A stretch of 64,000 nt of DNA from Balaenoptera acutorostrata. Taxonomy: Eukaryota > Chordata > Mammalia > Artiodactyla > Balaenopteridae. Every line of letters begins with the position of its first letter. Positions within the stretch are counted from its first letter, which is position 1. Below are positions 10,555 to 24,626 of the stretch, piece by piece. The translations under genes and the position numbers were made by a program. Under the pieces are notes generated by a model. It was not told the DNA's origin, searched no databases, and was given only the letters and a program-made list of their open reading frames with translations. The stretch spans positions 20,787-84,786 of the forward strand of contig NW_026645840.1 of assembly GCF_949987535.1 (NCBI RefSeq), written 5' to 3'.

Positions 10555-12313
10555 CTTTTCATGTGCTTTCAAGGCGATTCGAATCTACCTCCTGAAATCT
10601 GTTTCCTGCAATTCTGCCTTGCTTTCAAAGCCTCTTCGTTGCCTTCCCTTAATATATTTGTGGACGAGAGGTATCATTTAAAACTCTGCAGGTTTGTGAA
10701 TTGCAGTGCCCCTGAGCTCCATTTTTCAACTCGCTTTTTTGGGAGCTGGCCGCAAAAGCGCAGGATTGCTTCAGGCCCTCTTCTGGTTCTGGGGGGCAGG
10801 CTGAGCTTGTGCTTAATTCTTCTTCCTGATGGGAAAATAGAGTGACCTGTGCCTGTCCCAACACCTAGAGCTAGTCTCTCATTGGTTCCCCCTCTTCCCG
10901 TTCATCCTCAGGACAAATTGCAACCTGTACGGAACAGGAGGTTAAAGGTGCTGATTCTCCAAGGAGGGAGATGGCTAGTAAATCGGCTGGAATGGCGAAC
11001 CCGAGCAAAGGAGATGAGAAATGAGGTGCGTTTTAGAAACCTTTCCCGATCACACGGTGTACCATCTTCTGGGTTTCTCATGCCTGTTTTCGACGTAGGA
11101 AGATGCCCTTGAACCTGGAGATTTGGGACCCATGGGATGGGTACCATGCAGTATTACTTGAAAGGGTCTGCGTTGGCTCACCCAACCTCACCGAACCTCT
11201 CAGCCCCAAGAGTGTCCACCCTTATGTCTCAATCAGCTGTGGGTCTAGATATGGTCAATCCAGGTTGCATCACAGCCCCTGAACGAATTTTGTAAGAATT
11301 TCTCTCTCTTTCACTGTCTTTGTTTCACGGGTTTTGAAAAGTAATTTAGTTTTATAATGGGGTTTAGCTGCTTTTCACGGCTGTGTTTATGCCGCTTTAC
11401 ACCCCCTTGACTCACTTACAGAGAGATATCAATACATAGGTTTGAAGATTCTTCCTAGTCAGATATATTCTTGTGCGGTGAATAGGGGGTGTTGAGTCCA
11501 GTTCACTGAAAAAGGAATAGGTCTTGTCTCTTACATATTGGGTTTATGGAACGGTATCGGAGCTAATTTGAAACCCTTGTTTTATGCATCACCCCACCTC
11601 ACCTTTCCCGTTCAGCAGCCATAGTGTGTTTCCTAAACGTGGGACTCTGTTCTGTTTTGCAATTCAGTTCAAGTGTAGCGGTTTTTACATTCCCTCTAGA
11701 AGTGATATCTTAGGATAAGTGTCTTTTTCTGTGTGACTTATTTCACTTAGAATCGTCGTACCTAAATCCACTCATCGTGCTGCTACTAGCCTTATGACGT
11801 TGATTTCATGGCTGAGTGATATTCCATTGTACATGAGGACCACAACTTCTTTATCCATTTTTCTCTTTCCTAGGATATTTAAGGTGTAATGAAGTGGGGG
11901 TTCTTGTCCACAGAGCAGCCCTAAACTTTGGGGTGCCTGTGTCTTGCTGATTTTTAGTTTTCCCAATTTATACGGCCATGAGTGGAAGTGCCCTATGCTC
12001 TCCAAGCTGTGTTTTTTAGATGTTTCAGAACACACCGTACACTTCTCCGGAGTGGCTGTTGGCAATTTACATCCCACCCATCAGCGTAGCAAGGCTCCCA
12101 TTTCTCCATGGCCGGTCCTGCATTTCTGGTTTGGACACTTTTTTCCGCATGGCCCTTTTGCCCGCTGGGAAGCGAGACTTCTTTGGAGCGCTGATTGGCC
12201 TTTCCAGGTTGCTTGGTTGGCCAAAAAGGGCGTATGCGTTTTTTCCTGAATATATTCAGGAAAAAACGCATACGCCCTTTTTGGCCAAGGGCATCATTGT
12301 CCACGTTTTGCCG
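10555..12313 (+). repeat. Satellite unit 7
   Basis: Palindrome 12217-12288. No private change found. State: 795 G, 900 C, 1159 G. Confidence 0.95.
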
Positions 12314-14072
12314 CTTTTCATGTGCTCTCAAGGCGATTCGAATCTACCTCCTGAAATCTGTTTCCTGCAATTCTGCCTTGCTTTCAAAGCCTCTTCGTTG
12401 CCTTCCCTTAATATATTTGTGGACGAGAGGTATCATTTAAAACTCTGCAGGTTTGTGAATTGCAGTGCCCCTGAGCTCCATTTTTCAACTCGCTTTTTTG
12501 GGAGCTGGCCGCAAAAGCGCAGGATTGCTTCAGGCCCTCTTCTGGTTCTGGGGGGCAGGCTGAGCTTGTTCTTAATTCTTCTTCCTGATGGGAAAATAGA
12601 GTGACCTGTGCCTGTCCCAACACCTAGAGCTAGTCTCTCATTGGTTCCCCCTCTTCCCGTTCATCCTCAGGACAAATTGCAACCTGTACGGAACAGGAGG
12701 TTAAAGGTGCTGATTCTCCAAGGAGGGAGATGGCTAGTAAATCGGCTGGAATGGCGAACCCGAGCAAAGGAGATGAGAAATGAGGTGCGTTTTAGAAACC
12801 TTTCCCGATCACACGGTGTACCATCTTCTGGGTTTCTCATGCCTGTTTTCGACGTAGGAAGATGCCCTTGAACCTGGAGATTTGGGACCCATGGGATGGG
12901 TACCATGCAGTATTACTTGAAAGGGTCTGCGTTGGCTCACCCAACCTCACCGAACCTCTCAGCCCCAAGAGTGTCCACCCTTATGTCTCAATCAGCTGTG
13001 GGTCTAGATATGGTCAATCCAGGTTGCATCACAGCCCCTGAACGAATTTTGTAAGAATTTCTCTCTCTTTCACTGCCTTTGTTTCACGGGTTTTGAAAAG
13101 TAATTTATTTTTATAATGGGGTTTAGCTGCTTTTCACGGCTGTGTTTATGCCGCTTTACACCCCCTTGACTCACTTACAGAGAGATATCAATACATAGGT
13201 TTGAAGATTCTTACTAGTCAGATATATTCTTGTGCGGTGAATAGGGGGTGTTGAGTCCAGTTCACTGAAAAAGGAATAGGTCTTGTCTCTTACATATTGG
13301 GTTTATGGAACGGTATCGGAGCTAATTTGAAACCCTTGTTTTATGCATCACCCCACCTCACCTTTCCCGTTCAGCAGCCATAGTGTGTTTCCTAAACGTG
13401 GGACTCTGTTCTGTTTTGCAATTCAGTTCAAGTGTAGCGGTTTTTACATTCCCTCTAGAAGTGATATCTTATGATAAGTGTCTTTTTCTGTGTGACTTAT
13501 TTCACTTAGAATCGTCGTACCTAAATCCACTCATCGTGCTGCTACTAGCCTTATGACGTGGATTTCATGGCTGAGTGATATTCCATTGTACATGAGGACC
13601 ACCACTTCTTTATCCATTTTTCGCTTTCCTAGGATATTTAAGGTGTAATGAAGTGGGGGTTCTTGTCAACAGAGCAGCCCTAAACTTTGGGGTGCCTGTG
13701 TCTTGCTGATTTTTAGTTTTCCCAATTTATACGCCCATGAGTGGAAGTGCCCTATGCTCTCCAAGCTGTGTTTTTTAGATGTTTCAGAACACACCGTACA
13801 CTTCTCCAGTGTGGCTGTTGGCAAGTTACATCCCACCCATCAGCGTAGCAAGGCTCCCATTTCTCCATGGCCGGTCCTGCATTTCTGGTTTGGACACTTT
13901 TTTCCGCATGGCCCTTTTGCCCGCTGGGAAGCGAGACTTCTTTGGAGCGCTGATTGGCCTTTCCAGGTTGCTTGGTTGGCCAAAAAGGGCGTATGCGTTT
14001 TTTCCTGAATATATTCAGGAAAAAACGCATACGCCCTTTTTGGCCAAGGGCATCATTGTCCACGTTTTGCCG
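12314..14072 (+). repeat. Satellite unit 8 (divergent)
   Basis: Palindrome 13976-14047. Private: 14 C, 257 T, 1290 C, 1310 G, 1495 A and 1497 T. It shares 1512 G with unit 26, 1247 G with unit 2, 1355 A with units 3 and 4, 1421 C with units 1-4 and 35, and 763 C with unit 5. It looks like a unit of the unit 1-4 type inside the majority type. Confidence 0.95.
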
Positions 14073-15831
14073 CTTTTCATGTGCTTTCAAGGCGATTCGA
14101 ATCTACCTCCTGAAATCTGTTTCCTGCAATTCTGCCTTGCTTTCAAAGCCTCTTCGTTGCCTTCCCTTAATATATTTGTGGACGAGAGGTATCATTTAAA
14201 ACTCTGCAGGTTTGTGAATTGCAGTGCCCCTGAGCTCCATTTTTCAACTCGCTTTTTTGGGAGCTGGCCGCAAAAGCGCAGGATTGCTTCAGGCCCTCTT
14301 CTGGTTCTGGGGGGCAGGCTGAGCTTGTGCTTAATTCTTCTTCCTGATGGGAAAATAGAGTGACCTGTGCCTGTCCCAACACCTAGAGCTAGTCTCTCAT
14401 TGGTTCCCCCTCTTCCCGTTCATCCTCAGGACAAATTGCAACCTGTACGGAACAGGAGGTTAAAGGTGCTGATTCTCCAAGGAGGGAGATGGCTAGTAAA
14501 TCGGCTGGAATGGCGAACCCGAGCAAAGGAGATGAGAAATGAGGTGCGTTTTAGAAACCTTTCCCGATCACACCGTGTACCATCTTCTGGGTTTCTCATG
14601 CCTGTTTTCGACGTAGGAAGATGCCCTTGAACCTGGAGATTTGGGACCCATGGGATGGGTACCATGCAGTATTACTTGAAAGGGTCTGCGTTGGCTCACC
14701 CAACCTCACCGAACCTCTCAGCCCCAAGAGTGTCCACCCTTATGTCTCAATCAGCTGTGGGTCTAGATATGGTCAATCCAGGTTGCATCACAGCCCCTGA
14801 ACGAATTTTGTAAGAATTTCTCTCTCTTTCACTGCCTTTGTTTCACGGGTTTTGAAAAGTAATTTATTTTTATAATGGGGTTTAGCTGCTTTTCACGGCT
14901 GTGTTTATGCCGCTTTACACCCCCTTGACTCACTTACAGAGAGATATCAATACATAGGTTTGAAGATTCTTACTAGTCAGATATATTCTTGTGCGGTGAA
15001 TAGGGGGTGTTGAGTCCAGTTCACTGAAAAAGGAATAGGTCTTGTCTCTTACATATTGGGTTTATGGAACGGTATCGGAGCTAATTTGAAACCCTTGTTT
15101 TATGCATCACCCCACCTCACCTTTCCCGTTCAGCAGCCATAGTGTGTTTCCTAAACGTGGGACTCTGTTCTGTTTTGCAATTCAGTTCAAGTGTAGCGGT
15201 TTTTACATTCCCTCTAGAAGTGATATCTTATGATAAGTGTCTTTTTCTGTGTGACTTATTTCACTTAGAATCGTCGTACCTAAATCCACTCATCGTGCTG
15301 CTACTAGCCTTATGACGTTGATTTCATGGCTGAGTGATATTCCATTGTACATGAGGACCACAACTTCTTTATCCATTTTTCTCTTTCCTAGGATATTTAA
15401 GGTGTAATGAAGTGGGGGTTCTTGTCCACAGAGCAGCCCTAAACTTTGGGGTGCCTGTGTCTTGCTGATTTTTAGTTTTCCCAATTTATACGGCCATGAG
15501 TGGAAGTGCCCTATGCTCTCCAAGCTGTGGTTTTTAGATGTTTCAGAACACACCGTACACTTCTCCGGAGTGGCTGTTGGCAATTTACATCCCACCCATC
15601 AGCGTAGCAAGGCTCCCATTTCTCCATGGCCGGTCCTGCATTTCTGGTTTGGACACTTTTTTCCGCATGGCCCTTTTGCCCGCTGGGAAGCGAGACTTCT
15701 TTGGAGCGCTGATTGGCCTTTCCAGGTTGCTTGGTTGGCCAAAAAGGGCGTATGCGTTTTTTCCTGAATATATTCAGGAAAAAACGCATACGCCCTTTTT
15801 GGCCAAGGGCATCATTGTCCACGTTTTGCCG
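14073..15831 (+). repeat. Satellite unit 9
   Basis: Palindrome 15735-15806. Private 502 C. It has 763 C and 1458 G, three units after unit 6's 1458 G. Confidence 0.95.
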
Positions 15832-17590
15832 CTTTTCATGTGCTTTCAAGGCGATTCGAATCTACCTCCTGAAATCTGTTTCCTGCAATTCTGCCTTGCT
15901 TTCAAAGCCTCTTCGTTGCCTTCCCTTAATATATTTGTGGACGAGAGGTATCATTTAAAACTCTGCAGGTTTGTGAATTGCAGTGCCCCTGAGCTCCATT
16001 TTTCAACTCGCTTTTTTGGGAGCTGGCCGCAAAAGCGCAGGATTGCTTCAGGCCCTCTTCTGGTTCTGGGGGGCAGGCTGAGCTTGTGCTTAATTCTTCT
16101 TCCTGATGGGAAAATAGAGTGACCTGTGCCTGTCCCAACACCTAGAGCTAGTCTCTCATTGGTTCCCCCTCTTCCCGTTCATCCTCAGGACAAATTGCAA
16201 CCTGTACGGAACAGGAGGTTAAAGGTGCTGATTCTCCAAGGAGGGAGATGGCTAGTAAATCGGCTGGAATGGCGAACCCGAGCAAAGGAGATGAGAAATG
16301 AGGTGCGTTTTAGAAACCTTTCCCGATCACACGGTGTACCATCTTCTGGGTTTCTCATGCCTGTTTTCGACGTAGGAAGATGCCCTTGAACCTGGAGATT
16401 TGGGACCCATGGGATGGGTACCATGCAGTATTACTTGAAAGGGTCTGCGTTGGCTCACCCAACCTCACCGAACCTCTCAGCCCCAAGAGTGTCCACCCTT
16501 ATGTCTCAATCAGCTGTGGGTCTAGATATGGTCAATCCAGGTTGCATCACAGCCCCTGAACGAATTTTGTAAGAATTTCTCTCTCTTTCACTGTCTTTGT
16601 TTCACGGGTTTTGAAAAGTAATTTAGTTTTATAATGGGGTTTAGCTGCTTTTCACGGCTGTGTTTATGCCGCTTTACACCCCCTTGACTCACTTACAGAG
16701 AGATATCAATACATAGGTTTGAAGATTCTTACTAGTCAGATATATTCTTGTGCGGTGAATAGGGGGTGTTGAGTCCAGTTCACTGAAAAAGGAATAGGTC
16801 TTGTCTCTTACATATTGGGTTTATGGAACGGTATCGGAGCTAATTTGAAACCCTTGTTTTATGCATCACCCCACCTCACCTTTCCCGTTCAGCAGCCATA
16901 GTGTGTTTCCTAAACGTGGGACTCTGTTCTGTTTTGCAATTCAGTTCAAGTGTAGCGGTTTTTACATTCCCTCTAGAAGTGATATCTTAGGATAAGTGTC
17001 TTTTTCTGTGTGACTTATTTCACTTAGAATCGTCGTACCTAAATCCACTCATCGTGCTGCTACTAGCCTTATGACGTTGATTTCATGGCTGAGTGATATT
17101 CCATTGTACATGAGGACCACAACTTCTTTATCCATTTTTCTCTTTCCTAGGATATTTAAGGTGTAATGAAGTGGGGGTTCTTGTCCACAGAGCAGCCCTA
17201 AACTTTGGGGTGCCTGTGTCTTGCTGATTTTTAGTTTTCCCAATTTATACGGCCATGAGTGGAAGTGCCCTATGCTCTCCAAGCTGTGTTTTTTAGATGT
17301 TTCAGAACACACCGTACACTTCTCCGGAGTGGCTGTTGGCAATTTACATCCCACCCATCAGCGTAGCAAGGCTCCCATTTCTCCATGGCCGGTCCTGCAT
17401 TTCTGGTTTGGACACTTTTTTCCGCATGGCCCTTTTGCCCGCTGGGAAGCGAGACTTCTTTGGAGCGCTGATTGGCCTTTCCAGGTTGCTTGGTTGGCCA
17501 AAAAGGGCGTATGCGTTTTTTCCTGAATATATTCAGGAAAAAACGCATACGCCCTTTTTGGCCAAGGGCATCATTGTCCACGTTTTGCCG
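15832..17590 (+). repeat. Satellite unit 10
   Basis: Palindrome 17494-17565. Close to the array consensus; 795 G and 1159 G as in unit 7, three units earlier. Confidence 0.95.
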
Positions 17591-19349
17591 CTTTTCATGT
17601 GCTTTCAAGGCGATTCGAATCTACCTCCTGAAATCTGTTTCCTGCAATTCTGCCTTGCTTTCAAAGCCTCTTCGTTGCCTTCCCTTAATATATTTGTGGA
17701 CGAGAGGTATCATTTAAAACTCTGCAGGTTTGTGAATTGCAGTGCCCCTGAGCTCCATTTTTCAACTCGCTTTTTTGGGAGCTGGCCGCAAAAGCGCAGG
17801 ATTGCTTCAGGCCCTCTTCTGGTTCTGGGGGGCAGGCTGAGCTTGTGCTTAATTCTTCTTCCTGATGGGAAAATAGAGTGACCTGTGCCTGTCCCAACAC
17901 CTAGAGCTAGTCTCTCATTGGTTCCCCCTCTTCCCGTTCATCCTCAGGACAAATTGCAACCTGTACGGAACAGGAGGTTAAAGGTGCTGATTCTCCAAGG
18001 AGGGAGATGGCTAGTAAATCGGCTGGAATGGCGAACCCGAGCAAAGGAGATGAGAAATGAGGTGCGTTTTAGAAACCTTTCCCGATCACACGGTGTACCA
18101 TCTTCTGGGTTTCTCATGCCTGTTTTCGACGTAGGAAGATGCCCTTGAACCTGGAGATTTGGGACCCATGGGATGGGTACCATGCAGTATTACTTGAAAG
18201 GGTCTGCGTTGGCTCACCCAACCTCACCGAACCTCTCAGCCCCAAGAGTGTCCACCCTTATGTCTCAATCAGCTGTGGGTCTAGATATGGTCAATCCAGG
18301 TTGCATCACAGCCCCTGAACGAATTTTGTAAGAATTTCTCTCTCTTTCACTGTCTTTGTTTCACGGGTTTTGAAAAGTAATTTATTTTTATAATGGGGTT
18401 TAGCTGCTTTTCACGGCTGTGTTTATGCCGCTTTACACCCCCTTGACTCACTTACAGAGAGATATCAATACATAGGTTTGAAGATTCTTCCTAGTCAGAT
18501 ATGTTCTTGTGCGGTGAATAGGGGGTGTTGAGTCCAGTTCACTGAAAAAGGAATAGGTCTTGTCTCTTACATATTGGGTTTATGGAACGGTATCGGAGCT
18601 AATTTGAAACCCTTGTTTTATGCATCACCCCACCTCACCTTTCCCGTTCAGCAGCCATAGTGTGTTTCCTAAACGTGGGACTCTGTTCTGTTTTGCAATT
18701 CAGTTCAAGTGTAGCGGTTTTTACATTCCCTCTAGAAGTGATATCTTAGGATAAGTGTCTTTTTCTGTGTGACTTATTTCACTTAGAATCGTCGTACCTA
18801 AATCCACTCATCGTGCTGCTACTAGCCTTATGACGTTGATTTCATGGCTGAGTGATATTCCATTGTACATGAGGACCACAACTTCTTTATCCATTTTTCT
18901 CTTTCCTAGGATATTTAAGGTGTAATGAAGTGGGGGTTCTTGTCCGCAGAGCAGCCCTAAATTTTGGGGTGCCTGTGTCTTGCTGATTTTTAGTTTTCCC
19001 AATTTATACGGCCATGAGTGGAAGTGCCCTATGCTCTCCAAGCTGTGTTTTTTAGATGTTTCAGAACACACCGTACACTTCTCCGGAGTGGCTGTTGGCA
19101 ATTTACATCCCACCCATCAGCGTAGCAAGGCTCCCATTTCTCCATGGCCGGTCCTGCATTTCTGGTTTGGACACTTTTTTCCGCATGGCCCTTTTGCCCG
19201 CTGGGAAGCGAGACTTCTTTGGAGCGCTGATTTGCCTTTCCAGGTTGCTTGGTTGGCCAAAAAGGGCGTATGCGTTTTTTCCTGAATATATTCAGGAAAA
19301 AACGCATACGCCCTTTTTGGCCAAGGGCATCATTGTCCACGTTTTGCCG
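17591..19349 (+). repeat. Satellite unit 11
   Basis: Palindrome 19253-19324. Private: 1372 T and 1643 T; the latter is the only substitution found within unit positions 1541-1759 anywhere in the array. It has the linked pair 913 G and 1356 G also seen in units 15, 23 and 34, with 900 C and 1159 G. Confidence 0.95.
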
Positions 19350-21108
19350 CTTTTCATGTGCTTTCAAGGCGATTCGAATCTACCTCCTGAAATCTGTTTC
19401 CTGCAATTCTGCCTTGCTTTCAAAGCCTCTTCGTTGCCTTCCCTTAATATATTTGTGGACGAGAGGTATCATTTAAAACTCTGCAGGTTTGTGAATTGCA
19501 GTGCCCCTGAGCTCCATTTTTCAACTCGCTTTTTTGGGAGCTGGCCGCAAAAGCGCAGGATTGCTTCAGGCCCTCTTCTGGTTCTGGGGGGCAGGCTGAG
19601 CTTGTGCTTAATTCTTCTTCCTGATGGGAAAATAGAGTGACCTGTGCCTGTCCCAACACCTAGAGCTAGTCTCTCATTGGTTCCCCCTCTTCCCGTTCAT
19701 CCTCAGGACAAATTGCAACCTGTACGGAACAGGAGGTTAAAGGTGCTGATTCTCCAAGGAGGGAGATGGCTAGTAAATCGGCTGGAATGGCGAACCCGAG
19801 CAAAGGAGATGAGAAATGAGGTGCGTTTTAGAAACCTTTCCCGATCACACGGTGTACCATCTTCTGGGTTTCTCATGCCTGTTTTCGACGTAGGAAGATG
19901 CCCTTGAACCTGGAGATTTGGGACCCATGGGATGGGTACCATGCAGTATTACTTGAAAGGGTCTGCGTTGGCTCACCCAACCTCACCGAACCTCTCAGCC
20001 CCAAGAGTGTCCACCCTTATGTCTCAATCAGCTGTGGGTCTAGATATGGTCAATCCAGGTTGCATCACAGCCCCTGAACGAATTTTGTAAGAATTTCTCT
20101 CTCTTTCACTGTCTTTGTTTCACGGGTTTTGAAAAGTAATTTAGTTTTATAATGGGGTTTAGCTGCTTTTCACGGCTGTGTTTATGCCGCTTTACACCCC
20201 CTTGACTCACTTACAGAGAGATATCAATACATAGGTTTGAAGATTCTTCCTAGTCAGATATATTCTTGTGCGGTGAATAGGGGGTGTTGAGTCCAGTTCA
20301 CTGAAAAAGGAATAGGTCTTGTCTCTTACATATTGGGTTTATGGAACGGTATCGGAGCTAATTTGAAACCCTTGTTTTATGCATCACCCCACCTCACCTT
20401 TCCCGTTCAGCAGCCATAGTGTGTTTCCTAAACGTGGGACTCTGTTCTGTTTTGCAATTCAGTTCAAGTGTAGCGGGTTTTACATTCCCTCTAGAAGTGA
20501 TATCTTATGATAAGTGTCTTTTTCTGTGTGACTTATTTCACTTAGAATCGTCGTACCTAAATCCACTCATCGTGCTGCTACTAGCCTTATGACGTTGATT
20601 TCATGGCTGAGTGATATTCCATTGTACATGAGGACCACAACTTCTTTATCCATTTTTCTCTTTCCTAGGATATTTAAGGTGTAATGAAGTGGGGGTTCTT
20701 GTCCACAGAGCAGCCCTAAACTTTGGGGTGCCTGTGTCTTGCTGATTTTTAGTTTTCCCAATTTATACGGCCATGAGTGGAAGTGCCCTATGCTCTCCAA
20801 GCTGTGTTTTTTAGATGTTTCAGAACACACCGTACACTTCTCCGGAGTGGCTGTTGGCAATTTACATCCCACCCATCAGCGTAGCAAGGCTCCCATTTCT
20901 CCATGGCCGGTCCTGCATTTCTGGTTTGGACACTTTTTTCCGCATGGCCCTTTTGCCCGCTGGGAAGCGAGACTTCTTTGGAGCGCTGATTGGCCTTTCC
21001 AGGTTGCTTGGTTGGCCAAAAAGGGCGTATGCGTTTTTTCCTGAATATATTCAGGAAAAAACGCATACGCCCTTTTTGGCCAAGGGCATCATTGTCCACG
21101 TTTTGCCG
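19350..21108 (+). repeat. Satellite unit 12
   Basis: Palindrome 21012-21083. Private 1128 G. State: 795 G, 900 C. Confidence 0.95.
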
Positions 21109-22867
21109 CTTTTCATGTGCTTTCAAGGCGATTCGAATCTACCTCCTGAAATCTGTTTCCTGCAATTCTGCCTTGCTTTCAAAGCCTCTTCGTTGCCTTC
21201 CCTTAATATATTTGTGGACGAGAGGTATCATTTAAAACTCTGCAGGTTTGTGAATTGCAGTGCCCCTGAGCTCCATTTTTCAACTCGCTTTTTTGGGAGC
21301 TGGCCGCAAAAGCGCAGTATTGCTTCAGGCCCTCTTCTGATTCTGGGGGGCAGGCTGAGCTTGTGCTTAATTCTTCTTCCTGATGGGAAAATAGAGTGAC
21401 CTGTGCCTGTCCCAACACCTAGAGCTAGTCTCTCATTGGTTCCCCCTCTTCCCGTTCATCCTCAGGACAAATTGCAACCTGTACGGAACAGGAGGTTAAA
21501 GGTGCTGATTCTCCAAGGAGGGAGATGGCTAGTAAATCGGCTGGAATGGCGAACCCGAGCAAAGGAGATGAGAAATGAGGTGCGTTTTAGAAACCTTTCC
21601 CGATCACACGGTGTACCATCTTCTGGGTTTCTCATGCCTGTTTTCGACGTAGGAAGATGCCCTTGAACCTGGAGATTTGGGACCCATGGGATGGGTACCA
21701 TGCAGTATTACTTGAAAGGGTCTGCGTTGGCTCACCCAACCTCACCGAACCTCTCAGCCCCAAGAGTGTCCACCCTTATGTCTCAATCAGCTGTGGGTCT
21801 AGATATGGTCAATCCAGGTTGCATCACAGCCCCTGAACGAATTTTGTAAGAATTTCTCTCTCTTTCACTGTCTTTGTTTCACGGGTTTTGAAAAGTAATT
21901 TATTTTTATAATGGGGTTTAGCTGCTTTTCACGGCTGTGTTTATGCCGCTTTACACCCCCTTGACTCACTTACAGAGAGATATCAATACATAGGTTTGAA
22001 GATTCTTACTAGTCAGATATATTCTTGTGCGGTGAATAGGGGGTGTTGAGTCCAGTTCACTGAAAAAGGAATAGGTCTTGTCTCTTACATATTGGGTTTA
22101 TGGAACGGTATCTGAGCTAATTTGAAACCCTTGTTTTATGCATCACCCCACCTCACCTTTCCCGTTCAGCAGCCATAGTGTGTTTCCTAAACGTGGGACT
22201 CTGTTCTGTTTTGCAATTCAGTTCAAGTGTAGCGGTTTTTACATTCCCTCTAGAAGTCATATCTTATGATAAGTGTCTTTTTCTGTGTGACTTATTTCAC
22301 TTAGAATCGTCGTACCTAAATCCACTCATCGTGCTGCTACTAGCCTTATGACGTTGATTTCATGGCTGAGTGATATTCCATTGTACATGAGGACCACAAC
22401 TTCTTTATCCATTTTTCTCTTTCCTAGGATATTTAAGGTGTAATGAAGTGGGGGTTCTTGTCCACAGAGCAGCCCTAAACTTTGGGGTGCCTGTGTCTTG
22501 CTGATTTTTAGTTTTCCCAATTTATACAGCCATGAGTGGAAGTGCCCTATGCTCTCCAAGCTGTGTTTTTTAGATGTTTCAGAACACACCGTACACTTCT
22601 CCGGAGTGGCTGTTGGCAATTTACATCCCACCCATCAGCGTAGCAAGGCTCCCATTTCTCCATGGCCGGTCCTGCATTTCTGGTTTGGACACTTTTTTCC
22701 GCATGGCCCTTTTGCCCGCTGGGAAGCGAGACTTCTTTGGAGCGCTGATTGGCCTTTCCAGGTTGCTTGGTTGGCCAAAAAGGGCGTATGCGTTTTTTCC
22801 TGAATATATTCAGGAAAAAACGCATACGCCCTTTTTGGCCAAGGGCATCATTGTCCACGTTTTGCCG
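21109..22867 (+). repeat. Satellite unit 13
   Basis: Palindrome 22771-22842. Private 210 T. It carries 232 A, 1005 T and 1150 C as units 18 and 21 do, and 1420 A (CpG to CpA) shared with unit 20. Confidence 0.95.
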
Positions 22868-24626
22868 CTTTTCATGTGCTTTCAAGGCGATTCGAATCTA
22901 CCTCCTGAAATCTGTTTCCTGCAATTCTGCCTTGCTTTCAAAGCCTCTTCGTTGCCTTCCCTTAATATATTTGTGGACGAGAGGTATCATTTAAAACTCT
23001 GCAGGTTTGTGAATTGCAGTGCCCCTGAGCTCCATTTTTCAACTCGCTTTTTTGGGAGCTGGCCGCAAAAGCGCAGGATTGCTTCAGGCCCTCTTCTGGT
23101 TCTGGGGGGCAGGCTGAGCTTGTGCTTAATTCTTCTTCCTGATGGGAAAATAGAGTGACCTGTGCCTGTCCCAACACCTAGAGCTAGTCTCTCATTGGTT
23201 CCCCCTCTTCCCGTTCATCCTCAGGACAAATTGCAACCTGTACGGAACAGGAGGTTAAAGGTGCTGATTCTCCAAGGAGGGAGATGGCTAGTAAATCGGC
23301 TGGAATGGCGAACCCGAGCAAAGGAGATGAGAAATGAGGTGCGTTTTAGAAACCTTTCCCGATCACACGGTGTACCATCTTCTGGGTTTCTCATGCCTGT
23401 TTTCGACGTAGGAAGATGCCCTTGAACCTGGAGATTTGGGACCCATGGGATGGGTACCATGCAGTATTACTTGAAAGGGTCTGCGTTGGCTCACCCAACC
23501 TCACCGAACCTCTCAGCCCCAAGAGTGTCCACCCTTATGTCTCAATCAGCTGTGGGTCTAGATATGGTCAATCCAGGTTGCATCACAGCCCCTGAACGAA
23601 TTTTGTAAGAATTTCTCTCTCTTTCACTGTCTTTGTTTCACGGGTTTTGAAAAGTAATTTATTTTTATAATGGGGTTTAGCTGCTTTTCACGGCTGTGTT
23701 TATGCCGCTTTACACCCCCTTGACTCACTTACAGAGAGATATCAATACATAGGTTTGAAGATTCTTACTAGTCAGATATATTCTTGTGCGGTGAATAGGG
23801 GGTGTTGAGTCCAGTTCACTGAAAAAGGAATAGGTCTTGTCTCTTACATATTGGGTTTATGGAACGGTATCGGAGCTAATTTGAAACCCTTGTTTTATGC
23901 ATCACCCCACCTCACCTTTCCCGTTCAGCAGCCATAGTGTGTTTCCTAAACGTGGGACTCTGTTCTGTTTTGCAATTCAGTTCAAGTGTAGCGGTTTTTA
24001 CATTCCCTCTAGAAGTGATATCTTATGATAAGTGTCTTTTTCTGTGTGACTTATTTCACTTAGAATCGTCGTACCTAAATCCACTCATCGTGCTGCTACT
24101 AGCCTTATGACGTTGATTTCATGGCTGAGTGATATTCCATTGTACATGAGGACCACAACTTCTTTATCCATTTTTCTCTTTCCTAGGATATTTAAGGTGT
24201 AATGAAGTGGGGGTTCTTGTCCACAGAGCAGCCCTAAACTTTGGGGTGCCTGTGTCTTGCTGATTTTTAGTTTTCCCAATTTATACGGCCATGAGTAGAA
24301 GTGCCCTATGCTCTCCAAGCTGTGGTTTTTAGATGTTTCAGAACACACCGTACACTTCTCCGGAGTGGCTGTTGGCAATTTACATCCCACCCATCAGCGT
24401 AGCAAGGCTCCCATTTCTCCATGGCCGGTCCTGCATTTCTGGTTTGGACACTTTTTTCCGCATGGCCCTTTTGCCCGCTGGGAAGCGAGACTTCTTTGGA
24501 GCGCTGATTGGCCTTTCCAGGTTGCTTGGTTGGCCAAAAAGGGCGTATGCGTTTTTTCCTGAATATATTCAGGAAAAAACGCATACGCCCTTTTTGGCCA
24601 AGGGCATCATTGTCCACGTTTTGCCG
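22868..24626 (+). repeat. Satellite unit 14
   Basis: Palindrome 24530-24601. Combination 1430 A plus 1458 G, repeated only in unit 22, eight units on. Confidence 0.95.
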
